From Zygnema circumcarinatum (taxonomy: Eukaryota > Streptophyta > Zygnematophyceae > Zygnematales > Zygnemataceae), in contig CM074809.1 of NCBI GenBank assembly GCA_037447605.1, positions 3,799,770-3,863,769 of the forward strand: 64,000 nucleotides of DNA, written 5' to 3'. The position numbers were made by a program, and so were the translations under genes. Of the stretch, positions 58,407 through 64,000 are shown one piece after another. Under the pieces are notes generated by a model. That model was not told the origin of the DNA. It worked only from the letters and a program-made list of their open reading frames with translations, and searched no databases. Positions within the stretch are counted from its first letter, which is position 1. Each line of letters starts with the position of its first letter.

Positions 58407-59872
58407 TGTTCCCGCCCTCCTCGTTTTCTCTTCTGCCGTCCCTGAACTCCTTGCTTCCTGCCTTGGTCTGCAGAAAGCATCACCAACAAGCAGTGTCAAT
58501 AATCTTTTAGTTACATTCTGACGAGTTGAGGAGAACCATTAGTCTGTATACGCTGCATTCAGACCAGACCGTTTACACTGTTGCAATTGTTGATGCAAAA
58601 GCGTGTAAGAAGTCTGGGAGGAGCCTGGGGAAACAGTGAAAGTCCGAGATAACAGAAAGAAGGTAGATGCTCATCCGAAATCTGTTTTTCTAGGACGTGC
58701 GGGCTCTACTGTAAGTGAAGTTGAGACGACCTAACTACTGCGGACTTTCATACGTCGATGCAGGACGAATCCTTCAAGTGATGTTGCGGAGAAACTAATT
58801 TCATTGATGAATCCGTCGCACAAGACAGTTGCCGTATACAGTGCAAAGAATGTAACTCGCTCCGTCAGTTTAGCAGTCAAGGTTCGATAGTGCACGAATG
58901 ATTAAACAAAAATTACTTTATGACCAAGCAAGCCTGTTCCAAGGCTGATATCGGATAATTTACTCAGCGGTGCGACGTCTTGCCACGACTAATGTTATTC
59001 GAACCTCTCAATCATCCACACCCCTTAAAAATTTTAAGGGGAAAATCCTCGTCCCCGCTCCATCTTATCTCCCCCTTCCCTCCCTCCCTCTTTCCCTCCC
59101 TTCGCCTCCTCTCTCACCTCTCTCGTTTCTCTCCCTTAGAACTCTCTCATTCAACTGTCCCACCTCTCCTCCTTGCCGCCATCGTTCCTAGTGCTCACGC
59201 TCTGCCTAAACTGCTTCAGAGACATTGAGGCAATAGGAAAGGATATGAGCGTTCTTCTCATTGTTGCCACAGTAGTATCAGAGTGCCTTGACGCAGGAAA
59301 AAAGTGAGGCGGCATCTATCAAACGACAATCTATCTCTTCGTTGCAAATTTACAGAATATTTGCAGTCTCGCTTGCAATCGATGCTAGGTTGACTTAATT
59401 TAAGAGAAACACTTCCATTTGTGATCTTGAATTCTAGCTGTTCACTGTTCATTCACCATTTTGAGCGGTTTCCTTGACTATCTCCAATTACAGTAGGTTA
59501 CTTACCAGCACACCACCCTCCTCTGATAATTCCAAGCTTTTAGTAACAGAAGATCTAAATCACGTGGATCCTTCAATAACTGGCAAGCAGTGTCAGCACT
59601 AAAATTGCAGCTTTACGAAATTACCGTCCATTTCACCATCACATTGCTATTATTCCACTCTGCGAGTCCAAAACATGCCAAGAAGAATATACATTCATGT
59701 CTAAGGCTCACCTTCTTTCAAAACTGCGTCCGAGGGCCTCCCTCGCCTGTAAGATTCCTTCCCGTTTACGTAGCCCTAACAAGAATTTACAGAAAAAAAC
59801 ACATAAAAATATCCACCTAACCACATACACTCACCAGTCTGCAATACCTTCCAACAGTCCGCGAATGATGCC
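58407..59872. other. Intergenic between divergent GH5 and unknown gene
   Basis: It includes a CT-rich stretch at about 59060-59135 and AT-rich sequence. No coding exon is supported. Confidence 0.5.
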
Positions 59873-62705
59873 ATGGCCTTCAAGGCTCTCAGACTCCCAA
59901 GGGTCGCCATCACCAACCTTGCTGGCCTTGGGAAATCCGGCGGTTACAAGATTCGTCCGTCCACGGCCAGTACTGTTGTCCGTACATCTCACTTAACCGT
60001 CCTCTCAAGGCTTCAAGCGTCCGGTGAAGGAGGTTTTACCGAAGCAAAAAGTATACTGACATAAGTATATATGGTACCTGCTTCCGCTACTGTATCCGCT
60101 TCAGGAATATGCCTGCTCAGACGAATATTGGAAGTGCCAATACAGGCTGTACTTGTACAGTTTTACTTGTGCTTATGTGGCACTAAAATCCTTCTTTTTT
60201 GAATTTTGTTTGTTTGGAATCTCTATCGCTGTTTGCCACAGTTAATGGAACAGTCACTATGTACAATTGTATTGGGGTTAGGAGAAAGCAGAATAAGAAT
60301 GAGGTGAGGCAGAATGTCTTTCGAAGTGCATACCTGTAGTGGCTTACTGGCTTACTGGTTTACTTCGCTTAGTGTTTATTGTGTATTTATTGTTTAGGAT
60401 TCTACTGTTTATTGGTTCTCAAAAGTTACAGCTTAGAGCTTGCAGATAGGTTCCTGTTCCTGGGCCGGTAGGAGAGAGGTTTTGAGTAGTGGATGAAGGT
60501 GAAGACTTGCTGTGGGAGAGAGGAGAGATGCACATGAGAGGAGTGGAAATATGCAGCGGGATGTGTATGGTGCGAGAGAAGGGGACTGCTCTGAAGTAGT
60601 GGCGGGAGTGGTTGGATTGCCGCGCAACGGAGACGAAAGGAATGCTATGAGTGTATTATGCGACATCCTTTTTCCTCTTGTTTTCTACCTTTGACAGTGG
60701 GGACTGCAGAAGTTCTTGAGGAAAGCGAATGGCAGATGAATGTAGGATGCAATCGTCGGGGCAATTGTGCGGCCAACTTTATGAATTGTTTATTAGATGC
60801 CATCGTTTTTCGTGTTCAGGATGAGGACCTCCGTCTTCTCGACAGGGACTTCTGGGAACAAGCGCTGGCACAACCTATGCAGGAGCTGCAAGAATTGGGG
60901 CGAGTAGGCCACCTGAGGAGCCAGAGTCTTTTACGTGGACAACAGTTGCATGCAACTCAGAGTGATGTATGTTTTCGAAACAAACCTTTCTACCCATGTA
61001 TGGAAATAATTTTTCACTGCTAACGAGTACTACTCCTGGCATGTTTCATTATAGTGGAATATCTGAATTGCGGAAGCTGTTAGAAATTGCTTTCGCAAAA
61101 GTTGTACAAGTAATTCACATGGTCCTGACGATCTATATGGATTACAAACGAATGCTTGGTGCGTTTATCATTCAATTTTTGTAAGATATAATCACCAAAA
61201 TGTCCTCGAATAACCGTACAATAGATAGACTTTCGTGGACTGCTAAAAAGACAATGCCGCTGTTCTTTGTTCGTGGGTGCGCAGTCCCTGCAAAACATTC
61301 ACTGCCTAAGCTAGCAGGAATCCACTTTTTGCATATCCTCCTCGCAGTACAGTAGTTGCAACTTCAACCGATATTCAAAAAGATGATCTAAATAAGACGT
61401 TCCAAATAATACTGAGAGGCTCAGCTGGCTTCCGCCACCAGTTCAGAAGTGAGTCGGTTAGGCTTGTTTGCGGCAATACAGTCCTATTTTAACCGTTCAG
61501 GGTAGGAGAATGTTATGAGAAGCCAATGTTGTTCCTGATGATACTGCGCAAATTGTTGATTGTGATGTCTGCCATTGCAGGATGCAGAACGGGGCCGAAA
61601 TGTGTTGCCGGCGGACGGAATGATTCCAGATTATGGATGCACCGGGCAATGGCTTGACAGAGCTATGCATGCCTCAGCCTCTCCTAGGAGAGGGGCGAGC
61701 GAAGCAGCACCTGAACATACAATGGAATTTGATGGAGACCTTGCGTTTGTGGAGAAAAGCATGGCGAATTGCCCATTGCCTGAGGTACGCTCGGCTGCTC
61801 AGGAGCTTCTATATGCCTTACAGGAGGCGCACATCCGTCCATCCAAGTTCTTCAGTCAGCGTGCGGGCAAGCAGTTGGAATGGATACAAGAAGTAGGCGG
61901 AAATAAAAGTGTAAGTGAATCGGATTCTGTCACTACGGTTGTGGGAAGTATGGTAGAAAAGGGTGTCTCTGCACCGGGCAATGTAGGCAGTCTGGACGAG
62001 TCTTTAAATTGTGAATCTTTAGGTAGAGTTACAAGCGGATCGTCGTCAGTCTTTGGGGAAACCCAAACTACTCCTCTTCAAGCAGTGGCAGAAAGAGATT
62101 CAGCCAATATTCCTGCTACTGGTACAAATACGTTCCACTTTGTAGATATTATCAAGTGGTCTCAGGACGTCACTGCCAAGCTTGGTCCTACTTCCGTTCC
62201 CACCTCATGGGTTTCTTCATCTGCCTCAGCTGAACCTGCCTCCTATGGAATGTCATCTGGCATTCTTGGATCAACTTCTATGGCAGTGAATTCAGTTGTA
62301 CAGAATGGAGCACGGGGCAATACTCAATTTCCTGCAGCATGTTTTGTGGGCAGTAGCTCAGGTGCTGTGGGGGTTCTCCCTTATGAATCTCTCGGATTCA
62401 GAGGGTATCCACAGGTTGTACAGGTAGAGACCTCACAAAATGCTTGTCAGATACCAGCTTGTTCTTTCATGCAAGATGCAGGAGTGGGGCAATACGGCTC
62501 TGAAGCTGCGCTAGAAAATCGGCGATGGGTCCTGGAAATGGCTCCCTTACCTGGTTCATCTTGTGGAGATTTGGAGGACTACCAGTTGTTGGATCATGGT
62601 CTTGGGGATGATGGAGAGTCGACTGCAATGAGAGTGGCCGTGGAGAGTTGGCTGAGCGAACCCTCCGGGCGCGAGCACATGGGTCAAAGGAGTAGCGGTG
62701 ATTAG
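59873..62705 (+). CDS. Unrecognised 523-aa protein with possible organellar N-terminus
   Basis: Three exons: 59873-60050, 60698-60966 and 61581-62705, joined in phases 1 and 0 with GT-AG sites (TTTGACAG and CATTGCAG acceptors). The N-terminus (MAFKALRLPRVAITNLAGLG) is Arg/Ala/Ser-rich with few acidic residues, compatible with a mitochondrial or plastid presequence. The middle has NVGCNRRGNCAANFMNCLLD, containing three cysteines. Then comes YGCTGQWLDRAMHASASPRR and a conserved-looking block DLAFVEKSMANCPLPEVRSA, continuing AQELLYALQEAHIRPSKFF. The last 250 residues are Ser/Gly/Thr-rich and probably disordered, with an acidic end. I do not recognise the family and assign no function. Codon-level continuity across 1.1 kb in exon 3 supports a real gene. 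Confidence 0.7.
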
Positions 62706-64000
62706 GTGGACAGACTAACTAAGACTTAGCTGAAAGGGCGGAAAGGAGGGGACACTTCCTTCGGCTGACGAGGTGTTAGTTGGGTGCAGGGTGCAGCTTA
62801 CAGCTCGCACATTCAGCTGCTGGTTTCAGTGTGGAGTGTTAGTTTTCTTTCTATGTTATTTCGTTGTACAGTAAAACGGCCTCAGAGCTGCTATCATGGA
62901 AAGTGCCTCAATAGTGGTGCTTCACGTTGGGGTGTGGTGACTGACTGACTATCCATGGATGGCCCTCAGCACTGTCTTAATGGGGAATGGCATGCAAAAT
63001 TGCAATAAAGGTATAAGCCTTTAAAAAGGGGACCAATGCCACATCTCTTCCACTTAAAAGGGGGAGAATTGCCATTGATCTGAGGAGGGCGATGCTATCA
63101 AATGTACATGAAAAAAGTCAAAATGGAGAACCAAGCAGCCCTTAACATTGCTTATAGGCAAGCCCTTACTAGCTGATGCGAGGAGTACAAAAGGGGGAGT
63201 TGGAAATGGGGACTGAGACCAGGCCGACCCAAAACGACACCCCAAAGAGAATTTTTGCACAGCGGAAAAGGGCTAAGTACACAGAGCACAAGCAGTTCGC
63301 GCACAGGCGAACGGAGCCTCTACGGAACTGATCAAGGTTCTATGAGTCGGATTGGATGGCCAATTTTGCCACGTGGCATACCGACGTACTGTCCAGAAAT
63401 TGGATTGCTTGCCACGTGATGCTAGACAACGAATAATTTTTGTCGCGTGGGCTAGACGGGATCTTGACTTGGCAGGAATGGACCTGAACTTGCAAACCGT
63501 GAGATTCGGAAATTTTGGACTGAGGTGGACCAAAGCCAATTAGATGCTGCCACGTCATTAAACATGCGAGAATCCGACCAATCAGCTCGCCGGGAAGTAG
63601 CCGCAGACCTGCTTTCGCTACGTGGCACTCTACGTCTTTTCCTGACCGTCAATCTGCCCGCAAATAAATTCAATTTTTTATTGAAAATTTCGATCAGCCA
63701 ATGATCGTGCGCCGACACACTCCAAAGCACGTCTCATTCGTCGAGATCCCCAAAAGCGGTGGACAAAATTTTTACGGTCAGTTTCAAATCCTGCCCGTTT
63801 CTGGCCCTGCTCGGCGCTTCCCCGCACCAGTGAATAATGCGCTCGCTGCCACTGCGCTGCCCCTTCTGCGCTCGAAGAGAAGCCGAGCCATCGCCTCCTT
63901 GAGCACAAAAATTAGGGTTGGGAGTCTAGTTTTTGGGGTTTGTCTCAGGTTTAGAGAGGCTAGGCGGAGGGGATAGAAGGGGAGGAGGAGGGGGAGGAGG
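62706..64000. other. 3' flank and intergenic region to the right edge
   Basis: It contains a retroelement-tail fragment (63035-63140) and G-boxes such as GCCACGTGGC near 63369 and GCCACGTGAT near 63411. Further GCCACGTCA and CTACGTGGC motifs and CCAATCAG/CAGCCAATGA boxes lie at 63550-63705. This promoter-like density suggests a gene starting near or beyond the right edge, but none can be called. Confidence 0.45.
63035..63140 (-). mobile_element. Diverged copy of the retroelement tail
   Basis: The plus strand reads CATTGATCTGAGGAGGGCGA, then TGCTATCAAATGTACATG, AAAAAGTCAAAATGG and AGAACCA, parallel to the 20.1 kb tail (CATTGAACTCGCGATGGCGA, CCATCAAATTTACATGG, GGAACCA). Only about 75 bp align by eye. 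Confidence 0.45.

Overview
This is a nuclear window from a eukaryote of the green lineage, most likely a streptophyte (a charophyte alga such as a zygnematophyte, or an early-diverging land plant). Genes are intron-rich with GT-AG introns, and acceptors very often read TGCAG. Several proteins belong to plant-type families: RRP6-like 3, the GIPC glucuronosyltransferase IPUT1/PGSIP6, a class II small HSP, a cyclophilin with the plant divergent loop, and a 2-carboxyarabinitol-1-phosphatase-like enzyme. Cathepsin Z and endoglycoceramidase are not, to my knowledge, typical of flowering plants, which favours an alga or early-diverging lineage. The species is an inference. Exon models were built by hand from reading frame, splice sites, phase and family knowledge; each complete model closes in phase.

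Layout, left to right: RRP6L3-like exonuclease (-, runs off the left edge); cytosolic HSP70 (+), sharing a divergent promoter with it; a 68-aa Ala/Lys-rich protein (-); class II sHSP (-); a histidine phosphatase of the CA1Pase type (-); fragments of a non-LTR retroelement family; cyclophilin (-); a retroelement ORF remnant with its 3' tail (-); a 26-exon molybdenum aldehyde oxidase (-, about 10.6 kb); ribosomal protein eS1/RPS3A (+); IPUT1 (-); a two-exon GAF protein (+), divergent from IPUT1; PEX6 (+), whose second AAA domain falls in a 100-N assembly gap; cathepsin Z (-); endoglycoceramidase-like GH5 (-); and an unrecognised 523-aa protein (+).

The genes are independent eukaryotic transcription units. 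Three protein-folding genes (HSP70, sHSP, cyclophilin) lie within 14 kb, and both HSP promoters carry heat-shock-element-like repeats. IPUT1 (sphingolipid head-group synthesis) and endoglycoceramidase (glycosphingolipid cleavage) act on related lipids, but the distance suggests coincidence. Upstream regions are rich in G-boxes (CACGTG), CCAAT/ATTGG boxes, AACGG palindromes and CCGTACGG palindromes; introns and flanks are rich in GA/CT and GGGA tracts. No convincing tRNA, rRNA or CRISPR was seen. The clearest anomalies are the PEX6 gap, the atypical cysteine set of the GAF protein, the non-canonical molybdenum-domain motifs of the aldehyde oxidase, and the scattered retroelement tails.
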